Positions 16,617-24,157 of a DNA stretch of 64,000 bases are shown one piece after another. Position 1 is the stretch's first letter. Each line of letters opens with the position of its first letter. This DNA comes from Planctomycetota bacterium (lineage in GTDB: Bacteria > Planctomycetota > UBA8742 > UBA2392). The DNA lies in NCBI GenBank assembly GCA_019912315.1, contig JAIOJA010000040.1:62001-126000 (forward strand), given 5' to 3'. A program made the translations under genes and the position numbers. The notes under the pieces were generated by a model. The model was not told where the DNA came from, searched no databases, and saw nothing but the letters and a program-made list of their open reading frames with translations.

Positions 16617-16976
16617 TCAGTTCCGCCGGGGCTGGTACTCCCAGCGCGTGCGGGGTGGACACTTAGCGTCCATCCATGCAAGCAGTTCCGCCGTCACCCA
16701 TTTTGGACCTGCACACTCGACCGGTTGTGGGACTAAACCGGAACTCCTCATGCTGTGCCATGTAGAGCGCGACACGTTTGCCAGTTCAGCCGCTTCTTTC
16801 GGCGTTAGCAGTTCCGGCAATCGCCTTGGGGCTGCGGGGACCGCTGCCTTGAGAGGCGGGACGCTTTCCTGCTCCGAATGCTCCACCGGATAGAAATCAG
16901 CACCGCAAATCGTCGCGATCCGTCCGGGCTCTCCAAACTCCAAAATCCTGTCGCCTGTTATCGTGACCGTGTGCAT
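16617..16976 (-). CDS. Helix-turn-helix protein, excisionase/AlpA-like
   Basis: 119 residues from the ATG at 16976. A GTG at 17027 would add 17 residues; neither start has a good SD. The C-terminal half carries a MerR-type HTH: LLTPKEAAELANVSRSTW, then SGLVPQPVE and a WVTAELLAWMDA helix. This is the architecture of AlpA/Xis-like DNA-binding proteins that accompany integrases. The N-terminal 60 residues are not recognised. It lies 21 bp upstream of the integrase in the same orientation, so a role in excision or integrase control is a reasonable inference. Confidence 0.65.
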   Translation of the reverse strand: MHTVTITGDRILEFGEPGRIATICGADFYPVEHSEQESVPPLKAAVPAAPRRLPELLTPKEAAELANVSRSTWHSMRSSGLVPQPVECAGPKWVTAELLAWMDAKCPPRTRWEYQPRRN

Positions 16977-17161
16977 ACCCAATAGCCAACCGTTCGCAGC
17001 CCCTATATGGAGCCGCGTCCAAACCACTTGATCGTTTCTGGAATCAGGGGCGCAACGCCCGAAGACTCACAACTTAAGGAACCGTACCACTCGCCCCCTA
17101 ATTTTTTCAAATTTGGCGAGCAACAAAATTCAGAAAACTTGTGCTGCCACAGCACTCCCGC

Positions 17162-17392
17162 TCAATCAAGCTCCGCGAGTCGTTGACTGACCTCCGGCCA
17201 CAGTTTCTCAATGGCCATCTCAACCACTTCCTGCTGAGTACAATTCAGTACAGCCGCTGCGGCCTTGAGCCGCTGTGCTGTTTTCTCGCTGACTTTGACG
17301 GTGCGAGTCGCCTGCCGCGATCCATCCAACGCCTTCGCTGTCAATTTGACGCGCCGGGCCGCCGCTGCGCTCGGTTTCAATTCCTTGGGCAT
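17162..17392 (-). CDS. Small ribbon-helix-helix-like protein
   Basis: 76 residues, start ATG at 17392 with AGGA upstream inside the end of the preceding small ORF. The region RTVKVSEKTAQRLKAAAAVL followed by TQQEVVEMAIEKL has the beta-strand/helix/helix pattern of CopG/ParD-type DNA-binding proteins, and the N-terminus is basic. It could regulate the recombinase operon or act as an antitoxin. No toxin-like partner was recognised. Confidence 0.5.
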   Translation of the reverse strand: MPKELKPSAAAARRVKLTAKALDGSRQATRTVKVSEKTAQRLKAAAAVLNCTQQEVVEMAIEKLWPEVSQRLAELD

Positions 17393-17394
17393 TC

Positions 17395-17574
17395 CTAGTT
17401 CCTTTCCGCTACGCCTTTGTCGAAATGATCCAGTAACAATCGTTGTTGCTCCGGCGGCAGTTTCAGCACCAGCCGGACCAACCTGGCCTCGCGTTCGGTC
17501 AAGCTGCTGAGGTCAAGGCCGTTTCGATTCGGGCGGTCGTTTCCATCACGCTCCGCAGACTGCTTCGATTCCAT
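17395..17574 (-). CDS. Small 59-residue protein overlapping the serine recombinase gene
   Basis: ATG at 17574, stop TAG at 17395-17397. The first 76 bp overlap the 3' end of the recombinase in another frame, and the stop lies three bases before the ATG of the next gene. The C-terminal part reads LSSLTEREARLVRLVLKLPP then EQQRLLLDHF, a regular amphipathic helical pattern with normal codon use, which suggests a real small protein. The start could also be further downstream. No family recognised. Confidence 0.45.
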   Translation of the reverse strand: MESKQSAERDGNDRPNRNGLDLSSLTEREARLVRLVLKLPPEQQRLLLDHFDKGVAERN

Positions 17575-18206
17575 TTGCCGCCCTTCTTGGCTTTCATACC
17601 CCTCTTGTTCAGTTCAACTACCAGTGCGCGTTGGGAGTAACCTTGTACGAGCAATTCCTTGATGGTTGCCAACGCCGCTTGTTCGGACTCTTCCTCAATG
17701 AGCGCCACACCGTCGGTCGAAAGGCGATAGCCAAACGGCGCATGACCCGTCACTTGTCCCTTGCTTCGCTTGTAGGCATGAACCGCAGCCGTGCGCTCCG
17801 CGATTAGGTTTCGCTCCATTTCGCCGAGAGACGCCAGAAGGGTGTAGAAGAAACGACCGAGCGCAGAACTCGTGTCCAACTTCTCTGTAAGGGAGTGGAG
17901 CGCCACACCAGCTTTGTCGAGTTGTTGTGCGATACAGAGCGCATCCACGGTGTTTCTCGCCAGACGATCCAGCTTGAACACGATCAGCGCCTTTGCGCCG
18001 CGTGGGCCGACAGAGGCGAGTGCCTTTTGGAGTTCGGGGCGATTGTCGGCTCGCTTTGCGCTCACGCCAGCGTCTACAAACACATGCGAAAGGGTCAGAT
18101 CATTCAACTCGCAATAAGTCCGAATTTTGGCCTCTTGCGCCTCAAGGCTCACGCCATCGACCGACTGGCCCTCTGTTGACACCCTGACATAACCGACAAC
18201 TTGCAT
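17499..18206 (-). CDS. Serine recombinase (resolvase/invertase family)
   Basis: 235 residues with GGGAG before the ATG. The N-terminal resolvase domain has the nucleophile Ser10 in YVRVSTEGQ, then VDAGVSAKRADNRPEL, LIVFKLDRLARNT, and the long helix LGEMERNLIAERTAAV. A short recombinase-type C-terminal segment follows (GHAPFGYRLSTDG, LLVQGYSQRALVVELNKRG). It is longer than a classical 185-residue resolvase and shorter than large phage serine integrases. With a separate tyrosine integrase present, it may resolve dimers or act on another site. Its promoter region carries 9-bp direct repeats and an inverted repeat. Confidence 0.9.
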   Translation of the reverse strand: MQVVGYVRVSTEGQSVDGVSLEAQEAKIRTYCELNDLTLSHVFVDAGVSAKRADNRPELQKALASVGPRGAKALIVFKLDRLARNTVDALCIAQQLDKAGVALHSLTEKLDTSSALGRFFYTLLASLGEMERNLIAERTAAVHAYKRSKGQVTGHAPFGYRLSTDGVALIEEESEQAALATIKELLVQGYSQRALVVELNKRGMKAKKGGKWNRSSLRSVMETTARIETALTSAA

Positions 18207-18618
18207 GGTGAACTCCCTTGGTTGACAAGATGAGTATACACCACAGAGCGAATAACACCTAGTGTTTTTAGTGTTTTAGTGTTTTTTAGGTAGGCGCTGG
18301 GCCAGCACTGACCACACGTGGCCCAACGACACTCGGAATGATGAACGCATTGGGACAAAGTGCTATCTTGTCAACCTGAGTCAGACAGAGGAGTGGGCAT
18401 AACGCGGCGTGAAGCCGCGTGAAATGACAACCGTTTTTGCACTGCGGCACAACCGAATCGCCAGTTCATTTGCAGACCGCAGCGCAGCGGCCACCAGTTG
18501 GTGGCCTGCTGTTGCTGTCTCTGCGTGGGCTCTGGCGAGCCCGGTTGTGGGTGGCGCGGTGGGCTGCCTCTCCTTTTCCGGCCTCTCTGCCGCTTCCCGC
18601 GCCTACCGGAGATGAGCC
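18207..18618. other. Gene-free control region of the element
   Basis: 412 bp with no convincing gene. It holds a minus-strand -10-like TATACT (18233-18238) for the recombinase; three copies of TAGTGTTTT at 18260, 18269 and 18277; a 12-bp perfect inverted repeat GGTTGACAAGAT at 18220-18231 and 18365-18376; and a 7-bp stem ACGCGGC/GCCGCGT at 18402-18420. Candidate functions are recombinase crossover or operator sites and replication-like iterons. Confidence 0.5.
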
Positions 18619-19245
18619 ATGCAGCAAGACCCAAACAGCCAACCGCCCAATCAGCCATTTCAGAACCAACCGCAACAGCCGCAATTTCAGGGCCAGCAGC
18701 AGTATCCGCCGCAGCACGTTGGCCCGCCCGCCTACGGACCGTCGCCATACGGCCCAATGCCCTATCCCCCAAAGAAACGCGGGATGCCGGTGTGGGCCAT
18801 TTTGCTAATCATCGGCGGCGTCGTGTTCTTCGTGCTGCCCGTCGGTTGCGTCATGCTCGTTGCTGTCGCCAGCAGTGGAAAGTCCCGGCAGAGCCACGGC
18901 GGGAACGACTCCGAAGTACAGGCCCCCAGTGTCAAACAGTCGTCACCACAACCGGAAGCCAAGGACAAGCCGGTCGGCAAGTTGGACCGTCTGGACTTCT
19001 CGCGAATTGAGCCTTGGGTTTACGCGCAAACGTTCGTGAAACAGCGGCTCAAGGCACCGGCCACGGCGGAGTTTCCAGAGCATTACGATGTTGAGGCGTG
19101 GTACGAGGGGGAGAGTCGCTATCGCTTCGTGGGTTACGTTGACTCCCAAAATTCGTTCGGTGCCAACATGCGGACGCGATTCGAGATTGTCGTTCAAGAG
19201 CAGGGCGACGGCTGGTTACTTGTCAGCTTCAAACAGCTTCAATGA
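18619..19245 (+). CDS. Single-pass membrane protein with Pro/Gln-rich N-terminus
   Basis: 208 residues, GGAG before the ATG. Residues 1-53 are rich in Pro, Gln, Tyr and Gly and probably disordered. A transmembrane helix follows at about 56-85 (WAILLIIGGVVFFVLP). Residues 120-208 form a small folded domain with FVKQRLKAPATAEFPEHYDV and VDSQNSFGANMRTRFEI. This pattern (KSP-type 'xxA-TAxFP', then a GYVDxQNxFG strand) recurs in uncharacterised proteins of mobile elements and prophages. It is the only plus-strand gene in the element. Function unknown. Confidence 0.7.
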   Translation: MQQDPNSQPPNQPFQNQPQQPQFQGQQQYPPQHVGPPAYGPSPYGPMPYPPKKRGMPVWAILLIIGGVVFFVLPVGCVMLVAVASSGKSRQSHGGNDSEVQAPSVKQSSPQPEAKDKPVGKLDRLDFSRIEPWVYAQTFVKQRLKAPATAEFPEHYDVEAWYEGESRYRFVGYVDSQNSFGANMRTRFEIVVQEQGDGWLLVSFKQLQ

Positions 19246-19442
19246 AGCTGGCCTGCGAATTCGGAATGACCGGGGTGGGGGTCAATTCCGGCGTCCGTCT
19301 GGAAACGGGGTGCTAAACGGGGCCTGTCGCGGGGAAACCGGAAAAACTGAGGGGTGGGGGTGGCTCCCCGCAGGTGTTCACCCCTTGGCTCCGTCTGCGG
19401 CCAACATGTGGGGCGACGGCCTAGCCGCTGCATCCTCTTGCG

Positions 19443-20000
19443 CTAAGTGTTGTGTTTGCCGTTCTCTGCGCTTCGCTTTGGCGCGTCTGCGATCTTCCGC
19501 ATGAGCCTTTCCCTTTCCGCCTCCAGTTGGTTGAGGTTCAGCTTCTCTATTCGGTCGGCAATCTTCTGGTACTCGTTCTGCTGCCGCCGGATCAAGCCCA
19601 GGTCGGCGTAAACGTCGTAGCGACGCATGGCGATGGACGCTGCCCTGTCCAAAGCTCGCCACTTGTCGGCACTGCCCGTGGCCGCATGTTCAACCGCCTC
19701 GACGGCTTCCGCCAACAGATATTCTAGCGTCAACAGCACGTCTATCACCGCTCGGCTGTGCCGCCGCGACAGCAAGAGTTTCGCCGCGTTACGCCTGCCT
19801 CTGTTCACGCGTTTGTGAACCGTCGTGCGGCTGGTTCGGCACACGCTGGCGATGTCGGCATACGAAAACCCGCGAATCGAAAGCAGCAACATTTCGGCGT
19901 CAAGGTCCGTAGGTCCGGGTGGATGCTCGGAAAATTGCTGCCGCAAGTCCTCAACGATCTTGCTTCGATCCTCTCCTATCAGGTCAATCCACTTTCCCAT
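19443..20000 (-). CDS. HTH protein, sigma-region-4/terminase-small-subunit-like
   Basis: 185 residues from an internal ATG at 20000 with a strong AGAGGAG upstream. That supports an independent gene even though the same frame is open far upstream. Residues about 30-75 read DAEMLLLSIRGFSYADIASV then TSRTTVHKRVNRGRRN, a typical HTH. The C-terminus is helical and charged (LNLNQLEAERERLMRK). It could be a replication accessory or regulatory protein. It has the same reading frame as the Rep-like protein with no stop between. Confidence 0.7.
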   Translation of the reverse strand: MGKWIDLIGEDRSKIVEDLRQQFSEHPPGPTDLDAEMLLLSIRGFSYADIASVCRTSRTTVHKRVNRGRRNAAKLLLSRRHSRAVIDVLLTLEYLLAEAVEAVEHAATGSADKWRALDRAASIAMRRYDVYADLGLIRRQQNEYQKIADRIEKLNLNQLEAERERLMRKIADAPKRSAENGKHNT

Positions 20001-21194
20001 GACAACTCCTCTCGTCTCACTGTCCGTGCAAACGTTTGCACTGCCACCCTCTCGGAAGGACGGCGGCCCACGAATGCGATATGCCGCGTAGTGGGTACTG
20101 GCAGCCCCTGCTTGCCCGCCCTTCAGCAAACAGTCTGCGGTCTGTACCACAGTCACAAGTCGCAACACCGAACGCCCGGACCTTTTCAAGGCACCCCGCA
20201 GACAGTTCGCAAAGGGGGCGGGCAAGCAGGGGCTGCGCGCATCGGCTCGCTTCGCTCGCCTTGCGCCTCCGATCTTCCCAACCACCACCACCGCAGGCAG
20301 AGCGGGCACGCGCAGCTTTGAATGGTCAAGTTGAGTAAAACGTCCTGAGTATTTCTCCGGCCCCCGCCACAGCGACCAAAGGTCGGACCACTTCTTGAAA
20401 CTCACTGACCGTTGCGCCACGTTCAATGCCGCCTGCTTTGCATGGCCGGTCAACTTCTCTATCTCGGCGCATCGCTCCATCGCGTTCCGCGCCCAACGAA
20501 AGCCGTTGCCATGAGCCAGCCCGCCGAAACGATAGGCGTGACACCGCTTGCCGCGTTTCCGTTTGCTGCGGCTGTACCGCTGTTTGGTTCGCTGCCATTT
20601 GTCGAGAGCGTCAACAACCGAACGCCTTGCTGCCGGATTCCAGTTGTCGCCGTCAGAAACGACGGACTTTCCCAAGTAGCGCGTCCATCCACTGTCACAG
20701 GGTTGAAGATGCAAACCCGGCAGTTGCCTGCCGACGATGCGCTCAACATCGGCCCGTGTTAGTGGGGAGCGGCTGAGTAGCTCCGCGTGAATGTGGGGCA
20801 ACACCACTTGCGCCGCGTTGCTTGTCCCCTTGCGTCCCGGCGCAAACTCGACTTTCAACAGGAAGCCCACCACTTCCCCACTGGCCTGGAGTCGAGCCGC
20901 AAGGGCATCGGCCAACTGAAACACCGCCTCAACGTCACGGGGACCAAACAACGCAACATCAATCGGCCCAAGCGGAATCGTGGGCGCGAGTCGGCAAAGA
21001 CGCCATTCGTTCGCGGCACGGATCATGCCTTGAACGCGCTTGCGCACGTCAAAACTAGAGCAAGCCGGACACGACAGCAACGAACATCGTTGCCGCAGGT
21101 CGTAGTCGTTGGCCTTCACGCCGTCTCGGTTCGTAGCAGCAAGCGTGCAGTGCCAGCCAACCGGCCACGGTTGGTTGGTCGCCGGAGAGTTCAC
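19443..21194 (-). CDS. HUH-type Rep/relaxase-like replication protein, in-frame with downstream HTH
   Basis: Starts at GTG 21194 with GGAGAG upstream. Cys37/Cys42/Cys45 (RCSLLSCPAC) form a zinc-finger-like site. Residues 133-138 (PHIHAE) give the HUH motif (His134, His136), and RYLGKS at 172-177 gives the YxxK catalytic Tyr173. These are the three signatures of rolling-circle Rep proteins. The conserved part ends near residue 310. The frame then stays open through a long inverted repeat and into the HTH protein, making 583 residues in total. Either it is a fusion, or the Rep stop was lost. It probably nicks an origin on the element to start replication. Confidence 0.65.
   Translation of the reverse strand: MNSPATNQPWPVGWHCTLAATNRDGVKANDYDLRQRCSLLSCPACSSFDVRKRVQGMIRAANEWRLCRLAPTIPLGPIDVALFGPRDVEAVFQLADALAARLQASGEVVGFLLKVEFAPGRKGTSNAAQVVLPHIHAELLSRSPLTRADVERIVGRQLPGLHLQPCDSGWTRYLGKSVVSDGDNWNPAARRSVVDALDKWQRTKQRYSRSKRKRGKRCHAYRFGGLAHGNGFRWARNAMERCAEIEKLTGHAKQAALNVAQRSVSFKKWSDLWSLWRGPEKYSGRFTQLDHSKLRVPALPAVVVVGKIGGARRAKRADARSPCLPAPFANCLRGALKRSGRSVLRLVTVVQTADCLLKGGQAGAASTHYAAYRIRGPPSFREGGSANVCTDSETRGVVMGKWIDLIGEDRSKIVEDLRQQFSEHPPGPTDLDAEMLLLSIRGFSYADIASVCRTSRTTVHKRVNRGRRNAAKLLLSRRHSRAVIDVLLTLEYLLAEAVEAVEHAATGSADKWRALDRAASIAMRRYDVYADLGLIRRQQNEYQKIADRIEKLNLNQLEAERERLMRKIADAPKRSAENGKHNT
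20101..20236. repeat. Long imperfect inverted repeat inside the Rep-HTH frame
   Basis: A perfect 21-bp inverted repeat (20101-20121 with 20216-20236, core CTTGCCCGCCC/GGGCGGGCAAG) encloses a second nested arm (GTCTGCGG with CCGCAGAC). Together they form a foldable structure of about 136 nt. It sits where the Rep-like domain has ended and before the SD of the HTH gene. Position and size are compatible with a replication or transfer origin for the adjacent HUH protein, or with a terminator. Confidence 0.6.
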
Positions 21195-21197
21195 GAA

Positions 21198-21350
21198 CTA
21201 CTCTCCCGTCAGCGATTTCGTTTGTTGGCGTACCGAACGAACGAGCGCGACCAATGCGGATTTGGTCGCGTCGCTCATCTCGGACCACGCCAGCACAATT
21301 TCCGTCAAACGCGGATCATGTGCGGGGCTATGGCCCAAGCAGCGCCCCAA
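21198..21350 (-). CDS. Small ORF/fragment between the right att site and rep
   Basis: An open frame ends at the TAG at 21198-21200 and encodes AHDPRLTEIVLAWSEMSD then KSALVALVRSV, a pattern I associate with short proteins found near integrases. No ATG or GTG with an SD lies between this segment and the tRNA-derived repeat. TTG at 21350 or 21338 are the only candidates in frame. Its stop is four bases before the rep GTG, suggesting coupling. It could be a fragment whose true start was removed by integration. Confidence 0.4.
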   Translation of the reverse strand: MGRCLGHSPAHDPRLTEIVLAWSEMSDATKSALVALVRSVRQQTKSLTGE

Positions 21351-21408
21351 GTGCCGATAGCACTTGGTCTGAATCGTTGAAAATTGTGGGTTCTCTGGGG
21401 GCTTGCGA

Positions 21409-21454
21409 CGGTTTTCGAAACCGACGCGATCAACCACTCTGCCACCCCTCCGCG
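21409..21454. repeat. att direct repeat, distal side (tRNA-Ser 5' half remnant)
   Basis: Copy of the tRNA-Ser 5' half up to the anticodon loop, not followed by the 3' half, so it is not a functional tRNA. Upstream sequence (21455-21560) resembles that upstream of the intact gene, including GTAACAGGATGCGAGG and a GTCCACCCC block. Confidence 0.85.
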
Positions 21455-21606
21455 ATTTCCGGCCCAACGTCATTTCAGGCGCGGTAACAGGATGCGAGGT
21501 TCTCGCCGTAGCGTCCACCCCCCGCTCGTCAGCACCACCAGAGCGACACGAGCCTTCCGACACCGCCGCGTTCCCTCGATAGCCATGCGGCGATTGTAGC
21601 ACACAC

Positions 21607-22791
21607 TTACCCCCGCACGATGCTGAGCGCCGCGCCCAGGCCGCCGCTTACGCACAGGGTTGCAAGGCCGCGATTTGCGCCGCGCTGCTTCATGGCGTGG
21701 GCGAGGGTGGTGACGATGCGGGCGCCGGTGTTTCCGATTGGGTGGCCCAGCGCGATCGCCCCGCCGTTCACGTTCAGGCGGTCGCGCGGGATTTTCAGCT
21801 CGCGGTCGCACGCCAGTACCTGCGCGGCAAAAGCTTCGTTCAGTTCGACCAGATCGTAGTCCTCGATCTTCAGCCCGAGCCTTTCGTTCAGCGCGCGGGT
21901 GGCGGGGACGGGGCCTATGCCCATGACCTTCGGGTCCACGCCGGCGAAGGTGAAACCCTCCAGGCGCGCCAGCACTGTCAAACCCAGCTCTTTGGCCTTC
22001 TCCGCGGTCATCAGCAACAGCGCGCTGGCCCCGTCGGTGATGCCGCTGGCGTTGCCGGCCGTCACGCTGCCGCCGTCCATGAACACCGGCTTCAGCTTGG
22101 CGAGCGCGGCCGTGTTCTGCCCTTCGCGCACGGGCTCGTCTACATCGACCTGCACAGCGCCCTTGCGACCCTGGATCGTGATCGGGCTGATCTCCGCCTT
22201 GAACGCGCCAGCCTTGATGGCGGCTTCGGCCTTGTTGTGGCTGGCGGCGGCGAACTCGTCCTGCTCATCGCGGGTCAGTTCGTACTGCTCGCGCAGGGTT
22301 TCGGCCGTGCGTCCCATGAGCTGGTCCGCGAGCGGGCAGTGAAAGCCGTCGCGGTACATCAGGTCAATCACCTCGGCGTGGCCAAGGCGGTAGCCGTCGC
22401 GCATTCGATCAAGCATGTGGGGCACGTTGGACATGCTCTCCATGCCGCCGGCGACGACGACCTGTGCTTGCCCCAGTTGGATCTGCTGCGCGCCGAGCAC
22501 GATGGATTTCAAACCGCTGGCGCATGCCTGGTTGATGGTGGTGGCGACGGCCGTGTCGGGGATGCCGGCGCGGATGGTCACCTGGCGCGCGGGGTTCGGC
22601 CCGCTGCCGGCCTGGCGCGCCTGCCCCATGTAGACTTCGTCAACCAGGGCGGGGTCAATGCCGGATTCGGCCAGCACGGCGGCAACGGCGTGGACGCCCA
22701 TGTCAACGGCGGAGAGGGATGACAGCCCGCCGCCGAACTTGCCGATGGGCGTGCGTTTGGCGTTCGTGATGACGATGTTGTTGAAGTCCAT
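21607..22791 (-). CDS. Acetyl-CoA acetyltransferase (thiolase)
   Basis: 394 residues from the ATG at 22791 with GGAGG upstream. A longer frame upstream lacks homology. It condenses two acetyl-CoA to acetoacetyl-CoA or runs the reverse degradative reaction. The nucleophile is Cys90 ([10 protein letters not shown]). [17 protein letters not shown] holds the catalytic His, and [11 protein letters not shown] holds the second Cys near the C-terminus. Length and motifs fit the AtoB/PhaA group. It stands alone between the element and tRNA-Phe, so the pathway (mevalonate, polyhydroxyalkanoate or beta-oxidation) is not shown. Confidence 0.92.
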   Translation of the reverse strand: MDFNNIVITNAKRTPIGKFGGGLSSLSAVDMGVHAVAAVLAESGIDPALVDEVYMGQARQAGSGPNPARQVTIRAGIPDTAVATTINQACASGLKSIVLGAQQIQLGQAQVVVAGGMESMSNVPHMLDRMRDGYRLGHAEVIDLMYRDGFHCPLADQLMGRTAETLREQYELTRDEQDEFAAASHNKAEAAIKAGAFKAEISPITIQGRKGAVQVDVDEPVREGQNTAALAKLKPVFMDGGSVTAGNASGITDGASALLLMTAEKAKELGLTVLARLEGFTFAGVDPKVMGIGPVPATRALNERLGLKIEDYDLVELNEAFAAQVLACDRELKIPRDRLNVNGGAIALGHPIGNTGARIVTTLAHAMKQRGANRGLATLCVSGGLGAALSIVRG

Positions 22792-22865
22792 GAGAGCCTC
22801 CTGAGCGTTGTTTAACACGCAAGTGCGCCGTTGCCATCCCTTGCAACCGGCGTTCGTTCCTGTGC

Positions 22866-22893
22866 TTGACGGTGAAAGGGGCGGTGGTACGCT
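22866..22893 (+). promoter_or_regulatory. Candidate sigma70-type promoter for tRNA-Phe
   Basis: TTGACG (22866-22871), a 16-bp spacer, then TACGCT (22888-22893), 30 bp before the tRNA 5' end. Confidence 0.5.
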
Positions 22894-22922
22894 CGCGCCC
22901 CGCGATTCAGGCGGACAGTTAC

Positions 22923-22998
22923 GGTCAGGTAGCTCAGTTGGTAGAGCAGCGCATTGAAAATGCGCGGGTCGCCGGTTCAAGTCCGGCCCTGACCACCA
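22923..22998 (+). tRNA. tRNA-Phe (GAA)
   Basis: 76 nt. Acceptor GGTCAGG pairs with CCTGACC. D-arm AGCTCAGTTGGTAGAGC, anticodon stem-loop with GAA between GCGCATT and AATGCGC, T-arm GGTTCAAGTCC, discriminator A and encoded CCA. Confidence 0.97.
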
Positions 22999-23006
22999 GC
23001 ATGTTC

Positions 23007-23036
23007 AGCCCCCGGTGTTCGCACCGGGGGCTTTTG
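23007..23036 (+). terminator. Rho-independent terminator after tRNA-Phe
   Basis: A 10- to 11-bp stem GCCCCCGGTG/CACCGGGGGC with a TTCG tetraloop, followed by TTTT. Confidence 0.9.
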
Positions 23037-23079
23037 ATTTGAGCATGGCGCGAGTTGAACCGTTCCGCACCTTAAGTGT

Positions 23080-23613
23080 TCAGGAGGGGCCGGCACCCCA
23101 CAGATGCATGGTGTTGACGTCCTTGCCTTGCAGCTTCAGGTAGTAGAAAAGCTGACCTTTGTGCTGCGCCAGGTGCCCGATCATTTCGTGGCAGTGCTGG
23201 TACAGTGTGCGCTCAGGCCCGCCCCAGGGTGGCGCGCTCTTCTGGGTGATCAGGCGCTCTTCGCCGGCTTTCTCAAACATTTCGAAGGCAAGTTTTTTGT
23301 CTGCCTCAAGCAGTTTGAGGGCTTCTTCGACGCTGTTGACCGTCGCCATGCTTTCCGCAGGCGGCATCATCGCGTCGGCTGGCGTATCTTCGGGCGGCGC
23401 GTCCGTGGGGAAGCCCCAGTCGCCGGTCACGAATCCCTTGACCGTGCTGCCGCAGGCCTCGGAGCAATGCTTAAGCAGTTGCCCCACGTTCATCCAGTTC
23501 TTGCCCGTTTCCGGCTTCCAGTCCAGCGCGCCTTCATCGACCAGCTTGAATAGCCCAGCCGCGGCGTGGTACGCGCCCTCGGCGTCCTGCTTCAGAATGT
23601 CCACGTACTTCAT
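23080..23613 (-). CDS. DinB/YfiT-like family protein
   Basis: 177 residues from the ATG at 23613 with GGAG upstream. DinB-fold proteins are four-helix bundles binding a metal through three His. Here candidate ligands are in LLKHCSEACG and in the C-terminal HEMIGHLAQHKGQLFYYLKL, which is the hallmark HxxxH region. Most are uncharacterised; some are mycothiol- or bacillithiol-dependent transferases. Located in a minus-strand group of small stand-alone enzymes. Confidence 0.8.
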   Translation of the reverse strand: MKYVDILKQDAEGAYHAAAGLFKLVDEGALDWKPETGKNWMNVGQLLKHCSEACGSTVKGFVTGDWGFPTDAPPEDTPADAMMPPAESMATVNSVEEALKLLEADKKLAFEMFEKAGEERLITQKSAPPWGGPERTLYQHCHEMIGHLAQHKGQLFYYLKLQGKDVNTMHLWGAGPS

Positions 23614-23676
23614 CGTGATCTCCAGTTCAGTGCCGGCCCCATGCCGACGCGCTAGAACATACATGACGGTGCGACA

Positions 23677-24033
23677 TCACTTGGCCGTTGCATAGATTCC
23701 CATGCGGTTGCCGGCCGGGTCCTCAAAGTAGGCATAACACGCGTTGTGCCCGGGAATCTCGGTCTTGCCCTTGATGGACTTGCCGCCGGCCTTCTCGATT
23801 TCGCCGAGCTTGGCGTCGATGTCGTCGCAATAGAGCACGAGGATCGTGCCGTCGTGACTCGGCCTGGCGTCGGTGTCCAGCGCGCCCATGGCGTTGCCGG
23901 CATCGAAGAACTCGTAGGTTTCGTTCATCGGCTTGAAAGTCCAGTTGAACAGCTTGCCGTAGAAATCCTTTGATTTGGCGAGATCGCCGCCCGCGATTTC
24001 GATGTGACAGACGTGCCCGAGCTTGTAGTCCAT
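23677..24033 (-). CDS. VOC family protein
   Basis: 118 residues from the ATG at 24033 with GGAGAAG upstream. Single-module VOC fold: KLGHVCHIEIAGGDLAKSK at the N-terminus, FYGKLFNWTF, then DDIDAKLGEIEKAGG and AYFEDPAGNRMGIYA at the C-terminus. The arrangement matches the YdcJ/27-kDa-antigen-like subgroup. Substrate unknown. The C-terminal ligand position is Gly-Ile rather than the usual Glu, so metal binding may be altered. Confidence 0.82.
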   Translation of the reverse strand: MDYKLGHVCHIEIAGGDLAKSKDFYGKLFNWTFKPMNETYEFFDAGNAMGALDTDARPSHDGTILVLYCDDIDAKLGEIEKAGGKSIKGKTEIPGHNACYAYFEDPAGNRMGIYATAK

Positions 24034-24157
24034 GGCTTCTCCATGATTGAAGTAGACGATTGATGTATGCGCGACAAACTGGCCCAGGGTCCGACCGATG
24101 AAAGGACAAACTACTCCATCCAGATGCCGACCTTGTTGCCGGGCCTGTAGGTCATGT

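Larger units (their letters stand above)
15166..21454. mobile_element. Integrated element in tRNA-Ser(CGA), about 6.2 kb
   Basis: Bounded by a 46-bp direct repeat (15166-15211 and 21409-21454) with one mismatch. It covers the tRNA-Ser 5' half from the acceptor to the anticodon loop. Contents: tyrosine integrase at one end, an HTH/excisionase-like protein, a ribbon-helix-helix-like protein, a small overlapping ORF, a serine recombinase, a one-pass membrane protein, an HTH protein, an HUH Rep-like protein and a small ORF. No capsid, tail, conjugation or defence gene was recognised, so it looks like a small plasmid-like or satellite integrative element. Similarity continues about 80 bp beyond the repeat on both sides (shared block ending GTAACAGGATGCGAGG). 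Confidence 0.85.

Noticed and set aside
18409-18615. Plus-strand 68-residue frame before the membrane protein
   Set aside because: No SD, no recognisable pattern, and it overlaps the ACGCGGC stem.
20101-20236. Integron attC site
   Set aside because: Long folded repeat, but the attC core motifs (RYYYAAC and GTTRRRY) are not at its ends.
24111-24155. 14-codon ORF (product ends GNKVGIWME) after the SRPBCC gene
   Set aside because: Has an SD and resembles a VOC C-terminus (DPAGN...GIY), so it may be a gene scrap, but it is too short to call.
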